A stretch of 64,000 nt of DNA, taken from contig OZ038379.1 in NCBI GenBank assembly GCA_964036045.1, forward strand, positions 73,427,992-73,491,991. Reading direction: 5' to 3'. Every line of letters starts with the position of its first letter. Positions within the stretch are counted from its first letter, which is position 1. The notes beneath the pieces are model-generated. The model was not told the DNA's origin and did not search any database. It saw nothing but the letters and a program-made list of their open reading frames with translations. This document shows, one piece after another, positions 1-11,049 of this stretch. A program made the position numbers and the translations under genes. Origin of the DNA: Eutreptiella sp. 'Long Island Sound 2002' (Eukaryota > Euglenozoa > Euglenophyceae > Eutreptiales > Eutreptiaceae).

Positions 1-1172
1 TCTGCCTGCCTGTTGTGGCCACTGTGGGAGCAGGCGGGTGGCGGCGTGGGGGCGTGTGGCGTACAGACTTAGCGGCGCCCCCCCCCCCAGGCGCTGCCGC
101 TCTTTTTGGGGGGGGGGCTGACCTCCCGTGGCCTGGGGGGGGTAGAGAATTGGCGCCCCCGGGCCCGTCTCCAGCATCCCGCGGGCCGGAGGGGGGGGAG
201 TGGGGGGGGAGAGGGGGGCGGCGCGACTCCGCCCTCCTCCGGTTCCCCGGCCCGGAACCCTGGCGGTTGCGGGTGGGTGGCCTGTACCCCCTAGCCCTGG
301 CCTCCCCTCATGGCCGGCGTTGTGGCGCCGCGCATTCCTCCCTGCCGCGTGCTCGGCCGGGGCTGTTTGGCACCCCCGGGCGCCGGGCGCGGTCTGGCCG
401 GCCGCTGGTGGGTTAGTCTGGCCGGGGGGGGGGGGGGTGGTTGGTGCGCCGTCCCTCGTCGGGGGCTCGGCCGGGGGGGCCCGTGCAGCGGGGGGCGGGG
501 AGGTTGCTCTGCCTCGGTCCGTCTCTCTGCCCTCCCTGGGCGGGCATCAAGGCGGGCCGCTTCGTCGTTGCCTTGCCCCCCACACTGCACTGGCTCACGT
601 CCGCGTGCCGCTGCCCAGATGCGGCCCGCAGGATGCCTTTGCGCACCGGCGCAGGGCTGGCCGCCTGCCGCGGGTACTGTGGGAGTGGCCGGACGGCTGA
701 CCGGGGGCTTGCGGCGTACAGCAGCGCGTACCGGGGCAGTGGCGCCCCTCCCTGGGTGTCCCGGCCCTCTCGGGGGGGGGGTGTCTCCCCCTGGCCCGGC
801 GGGGGGGGTGCGGGGCCGCCGTCCCCCTGGCCGGCCTCCAGCTGTCCGTGGGCTGGGGGGGGAGAGGGGGGGGGGAGGGGGGGGGGCTCCCCGCTGTGCC
901 CCTCCGGTCCCCTGGTGCTGCTGTCCGGTGGCTGCAGGGGGGCAGCCTGGTCTCCTCGGCTCCTGGGGGCCAGCTTTTGATTGGGGGGGGGGCGCACTCC
1001 CCTCCTGCTCTCCTTCCACCCGGGTGCTAGGCTGTCGTGCGGGCCCTCACCCCAGGGCCCCCCGCTCCCCTCGCTGCTGTCGCCTCCCCGTGCAGCACCG
1101 GCGGGGCGGGGGGGGGGGGGGAGGGAGAACCGGCGGCTGTTGGGGTTGGCGGTCCGGGTCAGCGGTTAGTGA
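1..1172. other. G-run-rich segment, no supported gene
   Basis: This stretch is extremely GC-rich, and the plus strand carries dozens of G runs of six or more, for example around 109-119, 421-438, 770-782, 855-890 and 1098-1114. Long open frames on both strands are expected from this composition because stop codons are AT-rich. Their translations are low-complexity (Pro/Gly/Arg/Ala), so I support none as a gene. The minus-strand Pro-rich reading may be the ragged continuation of the decayed frame that begins upstream on that strand. The G runs have G-quadruplex potential. Confidence 0.6.
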
Positions 1173-4100
1173 TTAGCGGTCTGCTGGTCCCCGCGTCGCG
1201 CGCTTCCGCGTGCACATGGCTCCCGCCCTCTCCCCTACTGGGGGCGGCGCCCGTCCCCGCGTTGGTTGGGGGGGGGCGCTCTGGGTCGGGGGGCCCGTGC
1301 CTTCTGGGGGGGTGTCCTGGGCTGCTGGTCCTTTCCCAACCCCCTCTGCCCGCCGCCTGGGACCATTGCTGCCGGGCGCGGCCGTCACCTGCGCCCCCGC
1401 TCGTTTTGGGGCGGGGGCTGCGGCGGCAGCGGGTTCCTCCGGCGGTGGCGCCAGTGGGTGAGGGCGGTGCGCAGGGCCCGGGGGAGCCAGTTGTTGGCCT
1501 CTGCATCAGTGAGGCGGAGCACCGCCCCCCCTCCCCAGTAAAGCCGGCCACGGCGGCTCCCTGTCCGGCCACCCCGCCCGAATCACGGCCCGGACGACCC
1601 TTTCGTGGTCCTCCTGGGCCACCCACCCCCCTGGGGGCATCTCCCGGTTCCCCCCCTTTCTCCGTAGGAGCAGGGCACCGAAGGGCCGGTTCCTCATCCC
1701 CCTTGTGGTCCCCCAGGGGGCCCAGCCCAGCCAACCATACACCTCCACCACCAGAAGGAGGGCCTCGCCCTCCAAGGGGTTCCAGGATCGCGTCCCTGTC
1801 CCGGGCCCAATCGCCCCGGGCCCCCTCTGCCCCCCGTGCCGGCTCCCCCTGCGGCTCCTGCGCCTGCGGCGCCGGCGCTGCGCCATACCCCCTCGCCGCT
1901 GGTGCAGCGGCTTTCTGCGCTGGCTCCGCCCTCGACTCTTGTGCCGCGGGGGCGGGGCCGCGGGTGCGCCGCTGTGCGGTCGGGGGGCCGGCTGGTAGGG
2001 GGGTCGGGCAGGTTTGGGGGGGACTAGGTCCCCCGGGTTGGGGTCGATGTTGTAGAGGTGGGCGTGGAGGTGGTTGTGGTGGTCGTTGTGGTGCGCCGGC
2101 AACTATTGGATGCCGGGGGGGTCATCTATAGGCACTAGTGTGGGAGGCCGGCGAGCCACGCGGCCCACACGTCGCGCCACAGCCCCAAGTCTGGGGTGGG
2201 GCTCAGGGCCATGGGCCCCCGGCAGTCGTCAGGCGATGCCGGGGGGAGCCGCACAAGGTGGACCCCCGTAACGGCGGTGACCTCCTGTGTTCGCAGGAAG
2301 GCGTGCACCCCGTGCCGCGCCTCGGGCGCCGGGAGGGGGGGGCGGGGCATGGATGCTGCCATGTAGAGGTGGCTGGGTGATCCTCAGGACCCGCTCCGGA
2401 TCCCCGCGGGTCGTGACGACGAGGAGGAGCAGGGGGGTGCCCGGGCGCTCTCGCCAGAGGACCTGCCCTCTGTGCTGGGCACCCCTGGTCCCCGATAGGG
2501 GGGGGGACAAACGCGGGCTGGCCCAGCCGCGGGGCGCTTGCGTGGCCCGTTGGAGGGCAGGACACCAGGTGGTCTCCCTGGGAAACAGCTCGCACACGAC
2601 GGCGTATGGGGGGGTACGCCTGGTGCCGTCATACACCGGGTTGGTTGGGCGGGGGCGGGAGGGCATCTCGCCCGCGCCTCCCACGAATATCGTGACTTCG
2701 CCCACTTCCAAGTCCTCGTCCGCCGGATGTAGAAGGTGCAGTGCCGCATCCAGTTCAGACTCCCCTTCGGGGTACGTGGCCCGCGCCTAGTTCAGGTACG
2801 GGGCCGTGTCCGCGGGGCAGCGCGTCCTCAGGGCGTGCAGCAGGGCTAGGGTGCTGCTGTGGAGGGACGTGGCCGACCCTGCGCCCGTCAGCCGCAGGGT
2901 GTCCCCCATGGACAGGGGCCAGCCCGACCGGTTGGATGTGCGCCACTCCATCCAGTACCCGGAGAGGGCTGCCTCAGGGCCTATGAGCCCCGGCCGGACG
3001 CCGTTCATGATCTGGTGCATCGCCGGGAGTAGCGTAGGGGCCCCCTCCCCGTTCAGGGCGCAGACGGCCAGAAGGGCAGCCTCGCTGAGGAAAGTCCTCG
3101 CGCTGCCCGCCGGGTCGTGCTGGGCGGCAGCGTGCGCCTCGTGCGCCTCCGTCACCGCGTCCGCCACCAGGCTCCCGACGGTTGCCTCCTGCGCTCGGCG
3201 GCGGGCTGTGGCGTCCTCCGGCCCGTTACCCCTTCGGCAAGGCATGGTGCTGTGGGCTCTGCAAGGTGCGGCGTTGGGCGGTGGTCAGGGCGCGAACACG
3301 TGCAACAGGTGCGCGACAGACGTGGGGTCCCACAGGTGCACGTGGATCCACAAGAGGGCGGCACCCGCGGGGCCCGCGTGGCCATGCTAGGGGGTTTGCG
3401 CGTCCCCGATGCGCCTGTACAACGTCTCCTTTTCCGTGCGCCTGCGCGGGCCCGCGGGTGGTTCAGGCCAGGGGCACGGGGTCACCTGGGAGCACTGCGC
3501 GCATCTGTTGGCGCCCATCGGCGCGGCGGAGGACACTGCCTCGGACTCCCCGCAGAGGTGGCAGGTTTGTGGGTGGTGGGAGGCCGGGGACCGGGGGCCC
3601 AGACGGCGGAGCCAGAGGTCGTCCCACCGGTGGCGAAGGGGGTCTCGGAGCTCTAGCAGGCGGGCACGAACGCGCTGTTGGTAGTCCCTGCCGAGCGTTT
3701 TCTGCCGGACCACCTGCCACGTGTTGTTTGGGAAGATCCCGTGGTCGTGGAAGGCTGCAATCAGGTCATCCCACGCCGGACGGGGGTGCCTTTTGGGGGG
3801 GGGTCGTCATATGCGTGTGGTGTCCGGCCATGAGTGGGGCACAAGAGCGCCCCACTGGCACCCGTCCGCGACCTCCCCGTGCAGGAGGGCCAGTAGGGTG
3901 CCGTCCGCGATTGCCTCCCACCCTACCCTCAGTCCTTTGCAGCCGTCCAGCTCCCGGCCTAGCGTGGCTTCAAGGTTGGTGGGGAGCATGGGGAGCAGGG
4001 GCCCCGAAATGTCGCCCAGCAGGGAAAGGGCGTCGTCGTTCGTAGGTCCCCCGTCTTTGAAATGCGCCACAGTGAGCCGGGTGGCCCCGCCTTCCGGGGG

Positions 4101-4394
4101 AGGCCACCGGATGGTGGCCGCGTCACGCCCCCATGTGTTTATCTCTGTGGCTTGGAGCACGTTGGCGGCGTGGAGTACGAGGCGGGGTGGGAGTGGGGCC
4201 CGGATGAGCGAGGACACATCCCCACTCCACCCCACGTGTGGCCCCGGGGCCGCTTGTAGCCACCCCTCGACCACTGCGTTTCACGGGTGATCGGGGCCCG
4301 CCCGCGAAACATGACGGGCCGTGGCCCGGTGTGCGGCCCCCACCCCTCGAGCGGGACAGCGGCGTACTGCTGCGCGGGTCTGCGTGTCAGCGCT
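1173..4394 (-). pseudogene. Decayed C-terminal extension of a retroelement-like protein, with C4 zinc motif
   Basis: One minus-strand frame can be followed through this stretch, with stops at about 4283, 3807, 3387, 3288, 2787, 2229, 2103 and 1506. Two parts look protein-like rather than like GC artefact: 2787-3245 (about 150 residues, with a run of Leu/Ala-rich helices) and 2400-2770 (includes VGEVTIFVGGAG). At 3492-3563 the frame encodes a C4 zinc motif: CHLC, a 16-residue spacer, then CAQC. I do not recognise the family. Because it lies downstream of an RNase H-like domain and a CCHC motif on the same strand, it may be the tail of one very long retroelement ORF. Nine or so stops in 1,200 codons is fewer than random DNA would give but too many for a working gene, so I call it a relic. 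Confidence 0.4.
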
Positions 4395-5070
4395 CTACCA
4401 GCCCAATTCACGCGCCCACTCCGCGCCCACTCTGCTGGCCTCCCACGTGGTCATGGAGCCGCACCCGATGATCCAAGTCGGGAAGGGGGCGTCCTGCAGG
4501 TGCTTCGAGAAACCCCCCGGCAGGTCCCCGTATGGTAGGGGGTCCTCTTGCGGGGGACATTCCAAGGTGCCATTCACGATGCGGAGGGAGGCCACGAAGT
4601 CCCTGCCAGTGCGCGGGGGCGGGCAGAAGCAGTTGCCCTCCGTGGCGGTAAGCCATCGGTGCACACGGGCCGCTGCGCTTAGGGGCTCGCAGAAGAGTTG
4701 CTCCGGTCGGTGATTGCGGAGGTCCCACACGGAGTCTCCCAGCCGGAGCATGTGGGTGAGGAAATCGTCCACGGAGGTTCCCCCCTGGCGGGTCGTAGCG
4801 GGCGATTGCGCGGAGCTGCGCTTCTGCTGTTTCGGGCTCCAGCCTAGAGCACAAGACTTCTGCCCATTCGGCGCCCGCGGAGCGCGATGGAGCCACCCAT
4901 AGAGCCTTGTCCCCGGGCGGGAGGTGGCGGGCTGCCTATTGTACCGCCTGGCGGTAGTGGGGCCAGAGGAGCCGCGAGTGGGCGCAGCCCACGTGCAAGT
5001 GTACCGGGGTCTCCTCCGGGCCACAGCAGAGGAGGCATGGCTGCGGGAGGCTGGCGACGCGGGAGAGCTG
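4395..5070 (-). pseudogene. RT-associated zinc-binding domain (zf-RVT-like), decayed
   Basis: On the minus strand, 5037-4984 encodes CLLCCGPEETPVHLHVGC, a C-x2-C...H-x4-C arrangement typical of the zinc-binding domain near the C-terminus of non-LTR retrotransposon ORF2 proteins. It continues in frame from the RNase H-like domain across a TAG at 5071-5073. A second TAG lies at about 4942. The frame then shifts near the C/G run at about 4785-4792 and goes on as a protein-like stretch (TSVDDFLTHMLRLGDSVWDL) to a TAG at 4395. The expected order, RNase H then zinc motif, supports the assignment. The stops and the shift make it a pseudogene, unless the shift is an assembly error. Confidence 0.55.
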
Positions 5071-6650
5071 CTACTTCCGGTTGCGGAGCCTGCGCTGCAC
5101 CGGCGTGTGGCCGTCTCTGGCCCGCAGCGCCCGTTGGTTGGTGGCCGCCGCAGTGAGGTCCCGGGCGTGGACGTAGGCCGTAGCGTGGGCCGCGCCCAGG
5201 GGTGTGTGCCCTTGATGCGTCAGCGCATGGTCCAGCTGTGCCTGCTGCGCCACCCTGCTGAGTGTTTGCATTGTGGCAGGCCGCAGGTCGAGCTGGCCGT
5301 CATGACCGGCGATTATGAGCTGGGCGTGGCCGGGACCTGGGGGCGTGTTCTGCAGGATGGTGTCCTGGGACGCTGCCCAGTCCGCCTTGTGCAGTATGGC
5401 GTTGCTGTGGTCGGAGGTGGCTGAGGCAAACCAAAACAGGTGCTTGGTGTGTTGCCCGTGCACACGCATGCTGTCCTGAAGCCATCGCAGGGGAATCTGG
5501 TCGACCACCTTCGCCGCGCCTGTGGGGACTCCCGTGGTCCGCTTGCGATCCGCGTGTCGCAGAAGGTGGATGATGACCTCCGAAGCCACGGTATGGACCC
5601 ACGGCCTGTGGATGCCGTACTGCAGGGGGAGGGAGGCGGCCACTTCCCCCCGGTCGGGGACCGTGCCCGGGATGGCCACCGCCCACGTGCGGATGAGGTC
5701 GGTGGCGAGAGCGACACTCGTGGCGTGCCTGCAGGGTCCGCCCCCTGACGCGTCGTAGGAGGTGTGGCCCCAGGCCTCCGGGATCCAGTAGTACCCGGTG
5801 GGGGTGAGCCACCCCTCGTTGAGGTCCGCGGAGTGCCATCGGACGTCGGGCTGGCCGAGGGTCAGCTGGTCCACGTTCAGCGCCCTGGTGTTGTCCGGGC
5901 GGATTGCCGGGTGATCGTTGAGTCGGACCTCAGCTCCGGCGATCGTGCTCGCCCAGGACCGGAGCGCCGTTACATGCTCCCGGAGCCACCCCGAGCCCCC
6001 GTGCTGGTGCACCACCAGGTTTCCCGTGTCTTTCGGCTGGTCCTCCAGCGTGTGCACCGCCATTTGCGGGTTGTGTGGCACCTCTGTAGCCACCAGCAGG
6101 GTGGTGCCGCGGGCGACTCCACGGGGCCTGGGCTGGCCCTCCCCCAACTGCACTATCACCCACTCGGCCCGGAGCTGAGCTTGTTCCGTCGCTTAGGCCC
6201 ATTGGTCTTCCGTGGTCACCAACCACACAGGCGTCAGCGCCTGGGGCCGCAGTCGCAGGAGCTCGGGCCACGCCACATCCGTGTTAGGTTCCTGGTGCTC
6301 ACCCCCCGCGAGTACGTCGCGGAGGATGTACAGGAGGGCCGCCGGCGGGTGGTATGCAGCTGCCTGCGTGGGGGGGGGACAGGCTGCCCTGACGGCGGTA
6401 GCCCCCGACATGGAGGTGCAGGCCGAACGGGGTCACCTGCGGGCCAGTGTGGGCGTGCTGCTTAGTTCTCGTGGGGTGGACGAGCCTCAGGTGGGGGTGC
6501 TGCGTGCTGGTGGTGTGGAAAAGGTGGACCAGGGCGTTGTGCCACCCTGGGTGGTCGGCGGGCCCTTTTTTGCGGCAGCAGTAGTGGAGGTGCTCCTCGG
6601 CGCCTCCCGCACGCCCAGTTGGTCCCTACCATGGTCGCCATGCAAGTACA
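5071..6650 (-). pseudogene. RNase H-like domain of a decayed non-LTR-type retroelement
   Basis: The minus frame 6159-5071 (about 362 codons) contains a degenerate RNase H fold. YDASGGG supplies the first catalytic Asp (residue ~136), GEVAAS the Glu (~172), and HKADWAAS the last Asp (~260). The third acidic position (usually T/S-DS) is not evident, so activity is doubtful. The same frame extends upstream across a TAA at about 6193 to 6411. A C-run near 6365-6372 marks a frame change, and another frame is protein-like up to about 6650. No reverse transcriptase motif is visible upstream: the GC-rich element stops abruptly at about 6650-6680, where AT-rich DNA begins. It is probably 5'-truncated, as LINE copies often are. 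Confidence 0.55.
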
Positions 6651-6660
6651 ACGAGCCACA

Positions 6661-7187
6661 TGTGGGTGAATCCACTGGCCAATGCAAGCGACAAGGACAT
6701 GGAGGACCTGAAGATTCTTTGGAAAAACAATGTGGAGGTGTGCTGCGCTGCATTCTTCTTAATGTTTCATCGTAAAATGAATTTTTCATCGTAAGAGGAA
6801 AATTTAAGAAGAAGAAATTTTCTCTTCCCTGCAGGCCATTCAGCAAATGTTGACGACTGGTTGCATTTCTCTGCAGTGTGGCATGGTGCCGGGTACCTGC
6901 AAGTTTTGTGGCGATCTACCGTTTCTCTGTGGTATCCTCAGACTCAGTACAACTTGGATGGTTCCTTCCCCATTCTCCTATGGTATTTGGTCTGATGTAC
7001 ACCAAGAATTCATTTGGTGGGAAAGGCAGAGAACACCTGAGGAGGACGCACAATGCAGAGGCAAACTGCCTGTTGGAAAGGCTGGAAAGGGAGTGAAATA
7101 TGAACCCATGATCTACACTGATAGATCATCAATTTTTCCTTGTTTTCTACACATCATGATGATCTGTGGTAAGCTGATCTTATCCCA
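6661..7187. other. AT-richer intergenic DNA, no supported gene
   Basis: Base composition changes sharply at about 6680 from very GC-rich to AT-rich. A plus-strand open frame (6847-7272, 141 codons) has no recognisable motif and runs into the tandem repeat, so I do not annotate it as a gene. Confidence 0.5.
6793..6826. repeat. Imperfect hairpin beside the composition boundary
   Basis: AAGAGGAAAATTT and AAATTTTCTCTT form an inverted repeat around a short purine loop, with a one-base bulge. Just upstream, TTTCATCGTAA occurs twice. It lies about 120 bp outside the truncated end of the GC-rich element. No function can be assigned. Confidence 0.5.
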
Positions 7188-7700
7188 CGGACAAAGGGGA
7201 AACAATGAAAAGGCGAACAAGCGAAGCCCACGAACCACGGGGAAACAACGGTATGGCGAGCAAGTATGTTAAAAATGCGAGGGAGTGCGCCAAAGGGACG
7301 GACCACGCACACACGCACACACATAAACAAGACCGCAAGGTGCGAGAAGACGGAGACAAGAGCAAGGAGAAACAAGGTATGAAACCCCACAACGCCCCGC
7401 CCGCAAACACGCACACGCTCTCACTATAGGGGATGGCCACGTACCACAGGGAAACAATGGTATGGAGGTATGACGAACAAGTATGTTAAAAATGCGACGG
7501 AAGGCGCCAAAGGGACGGACCGCACACGAAAACACAAACGTACACAAAGCCGCAAGATGCAAGAAGACGGAGACAAGACAAAGGCAAAACATGGTATGCA
7601 ACCCCACCCCCGCCCCACCCACAAACAAGCACATGCTTTCTCTGTAGGGGACGGCAACAAGAAGCGGCACAAGGTATGACAAGTATGTTACAAAGAAAAA
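7188..7700 (+). repeat. Tandem repeat, ~217/202-bp units
   Basis: The block CAAGTATGTTAAAAATGCG occurs at 7261 and 7478, and a diverged version (CAAGTATGTTA) at 7680. Period is 217 bp, then 202 bp. Each unit continues with GCGCCAAAGGGACGGACC, an ACAC-rich stretch, an AAGACGGAGACAAGA block, and ends in a pyrimidine-rich CTNT(A/G)TAGGGGA segment. Unit three decays into A-rich DNA. The repeated CA content makes spurious ORFs on both strands. Confidence 0.75.
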
Positions 7701-7991
7701 ACACGAAAGCGCTTTCCACGCCCTCTCCATAAGGGAAACGCAAGGCGGAGAGGTGTGTTATCGAAGACGCAACGAGAAAAAAAAAAAGGGAGGAGACACA
7801 AAACACAACACACCAAAAAAAAAAAAAGACGTGCGCACGCTCTTTCTCTACAGGGGAAGAAAACACGGTGGGACAAAAGGAAAGGTACGTGCTACGCATC
7901 ACGCATGCCACGCATTTCTGCTACGCATCTACAGGACCTCTTCTTCTGCTTTTTGAACCATGCCGAGGACCAACGACGAGAACCAGCCAAG
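7430..7991 (+). other. Series of micro-exon-like modules
   Basis: Four short segments are bounded by splice-like sequence: 7430-7459 (after TCACTATAG, before GTATGG), 7648-7673 (after TCTCTGTAG, before GTATGA), 7854-7884 (after TTTCTCTACAG, before GTACGT) and 7935-7991 (after CATCTACAG, before GTATGA). Three of the four start with GGGA. Lengths of 30, 26, 31 and 57 nt do not keep one coding phase, so if real they may be non-coding exons. They could equally be a by-product of tandem duplication of one splice-like unit. No transcript evidence is available. Confidence 0.3.
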
Positions 7992-10640
7992 GTATGACAC
8001 ACCTTCCTCGCTGCAGCGCATTTGAAGCTGCGCTTCCCTAGTTTTCAAACTAATGTCAAGCCTTTCTGAGGGTATTTGGAAGTATACCTTCAAATCTTCA
8101 AAGTTCTCCAACTTTTCATTTAATTGAAGCAAGGAACTCACCATTTAAGGACCAGCGTACGCTGGCCCACCTTCTGCGCGTCGTCCTTGTTGTTGTCGTC
8201 CTGCTTGAGCTCAGATTACTGGACTGTCATATGGTTTTGCTTGCGTCCATATAGAAAACCCATTTTCTCTGTCTTGCACTTGAAAATCAAATTGTTTCCA
8301 ATGTTCTCCATTACAATTGATCTTGTGGGCAAGTACAGGACACAGGCAACAGCAAGAAGACAAGGATCCTGACGAATATCAAGCTGGACCAACTGGCCCG
8401 TCCAGTGAGACGGGTTCACATGCCTAAAAAACAAACAAATTTATGTAGCATTAAAATGTAATTAGAAAAGCAATAAACCCCATATTTTAACAACTTTCTG
8501 AGTGGTCTATCTTGTCATAGGCCTTGTCAATATCACATAAAATGCCGTTGGCGACGGCAGGTGCCAACAATCGCGACAGGCCTTCTGAAGCCTCTGAATA
8601 GCTTAAAAATAGCTTCTAATAAATTAGAACCTTCTAGAATAGCACAAAACATGATTAAATTACATTATAAGCATATGGATTGTGATTATTCATGTATGGC
8701 TACTAATGTAGCCTAGATCTCTGCTCTCTGCAGTGTACCTAAGAGCAGTAGACTCTAGCAGTCAGCTATAGGCTACAAATATGAGCAAAATACGAGTCAA
8801 ATATCCTAGTGTCTGAGGAACCTGAAGCTCTGAGAGGTCTTGTAGAGATCCTCCAGAAAGATTCTGAGAGGCCCCAATGCCCCAACTTATTACAATGCCT
8901 CAATGCATCTCATAAAAAGCTACGAAGTGAAATAACACTTGCCAATTGCCTATTGAACCCTGGACATCACTTGCAAATATTGCATGGAGGCACCATTGGA
9001 CATTTGGAAGAGAAACCATCTCCTTACTTCATGGTGGCAGCCCTCTAAGTCCTCTGGGTTTAGTATCCAACTACCGGGGATCATCACAAGAGCGCCAGCG
9101 CTCGTTCCACCTCACAGTAGTTAGAATGCGAATGGGCACCTTGGGATACACATTATTTTCCACCAGAATCCTCATGGTGTTAGAATTGTTAAATTGGAAT
9201 CAAAAGAGTGTCACTGGATAGGTTTAACACTAGTAACCCCAGCATCATGCTTCGTCGTTCTCTGAGAACAAGGCTAGAAAAATGGACATTTCGTGCCCGA
9301 TATGGAGTCTCCGTGGGATGTGGTTCGGGCGATTGTATGGCAAAGAAGTGCAACGAAGTCATCTTACTTAATGTATCTTTCATAACGACTACATGGCTAC
9401 CTCGTCCGAGGTGCTGGGTGGTATAACGTGAGCCCTGAATGCAAGGAGGAAGGCAAAAAAGGCTCGAAAAGGGCTTATTTTGTCAATAATCCACTGAGAG
9501 GATGGGTCTGGGGAAAGTTGAATAGTCTGATCACGAAAGGCGCCACCGTCAATACTATTTAGCAATTCACCACTACCCTTTCAGTGGCAGATTTTGCAAA
9601 AGTGGCATTAGTTTGACTTTCATTCAGCAACAATTGGTGCCGCGCCAGGTGCATGAGGGTACAGTTCGGCTATGGCAAATGCAACGCAAACCACAGTGTT
9701 TTAGGCAGCAAGAAATTGGCTAATATTTGCGGATTTCCTCAACAGGCATCTTAGCACTAACATTGCGAATTTGAAAAAAGTGCATTTCTGAATTTACAGA
9801 CCAAACAGAATTTAAAAACCTATGTGATGCGCTGGGTTCCCGCTCTCAAGCCCAGGAAACGGGTGGGGGGAGCTACTGAGGGGAAATGGAAAGCATACAC
9901 TATTCAGAGCCGCAAGATAATGGAGGAGGGTGCATGGCCTTCCATCATGGCTTGTGGCCTCCCCGGTCACCTTAACGGGTAGTTAGGGTGGGTTGGGTAC
10001 CTTACTCTTGAAAGAGTAAATTGGGGTGGGGTGATACCCTTGATGGGGGGTAGGGTTATGTAACCCATAGCCCTGGGCCTGCCAACAGACACAATCCAAA
10101 ATTCACCTCACAAATGAGCGTGTTAGAAAGCTCGCTAAAGACATGGTAACCCTCAAGGAGGAAAGAGAAAGAAAAACTTTTCATTAAGCTCACGGACCCA
10201 CCCGAATGTTTCATGTCATTTCCTCCTCCTTGTCCTTGGGCCGCAGAACCTTGAATGACCTTCCTTGGGAGGGGGTTTTCTCTCCAAAGAGGAAGGTGAG
10301 TGGGTGTCCCCACACTGAGAACTCTTGAGGAGAGGGGGGGGGGGGAAAGAGGAGTTGGGGTTGGGTTGGGTGGATATGGTGGGAATGAGGGGGGATGTAT
10401 CTGGGTTGAGAAAAGAGAACGTTCTGTGGGTGTTCCTTGACAGTGGCAAGTGTCCACTTACCCACATTCATCCCCCTTCCCATACTTCTGCTCCTTCACA
10501 AGGAGCAATTGCTCTTGGCTGTTGGAGCCCAGAAGGGGGGGCGTATTTTTCTGAATTGGAGAGGGAATAGTAACAAGTGGTAGAGATGCTGAAAAAACCT
10601 TTCAAACTGCCCAACCCTCCTGAAAACCTTGGCACAAATG
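7992..10640. other. No supported gene
   Basis: The DNA is mostly AT-balanced. A plus frame at 8809-9048 begins with protein-like composition (SEEPEALRGLVEILQKDSER) but has no recognisable domain and then deteriorates. A minus frame at 7929-8144 is similar. Positions 9050-9430 give protein-like traces in two frames with several stops and could be a transposase relic that I cannot identify. Positions 10,020-10,560 are G-rich on the plus strand without structure that I recognise. Confidence 0.4.
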
Positions 10641-10661
10641 CATCGAGCTCATTCGCGCACT

Positions 10662-10708
10662 GGGAACCAAACCAAGGCTTTAACCGGCGCACTCCAATGA
10701 CTTAGCCA
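10662..10708 (-). other. tRNA-like Pol III promoter boxes (SINE head or tRNA relic)
   Basis: On the minus strand, 10,708-10,694 reads TGGCTAAGTCATTGG, close to a tRNA A box / D arm. About 21 bases further on, 10,673-10,662 reads GGTTTGGTTCCC, close to a B box with two mismatches. The spacing fits a tRNA or tRNA-derived SINE. I do not see a full cloverleaf, so a functional tRNA is unlikely. Confidence 0.4.
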
Positions 10709-11049
10709 CTTGTGTACTCCCTTCCTGAGGGCCTCTGTCCGAAAAACCTTTTAGGGGGGGCTGCAACTTTCAAAAGCCCAATTGGCTGGTGTATACACAC
10801 AGCCTAGCCGAAAACTGTTTCTTTCCACTACTTCCGAGGCACTTCTATTTGCAATGCAATCGCAAATTTGTGAAACCATGTTGGCAAATTCTTTCACCCT
10901 TTCACCTGTCCACCATTCCATCACGCATGTCCACATGAGAATTAAATTTCTCACATCCAAAAAAGACAGATTGCCACCTGGCCTGCCTGGTGTTCAATCC
11001 GGGGTTCACAGTCCATGTCAACTGCACTGCCATAATCTTACTCCAATTC

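Noticed and set aside
7930-8144. 71-codon minus-strand ORF with helical composition
   Set aside because: Overlaps the exon-like modules on the other strand; no motif and no start context to support it.
8809-9430. Small gene or transposase (possible piggyBac-like pieces)
   Set aside because: Short frames with several stops and no diagnostic motif that I could place with confidence.
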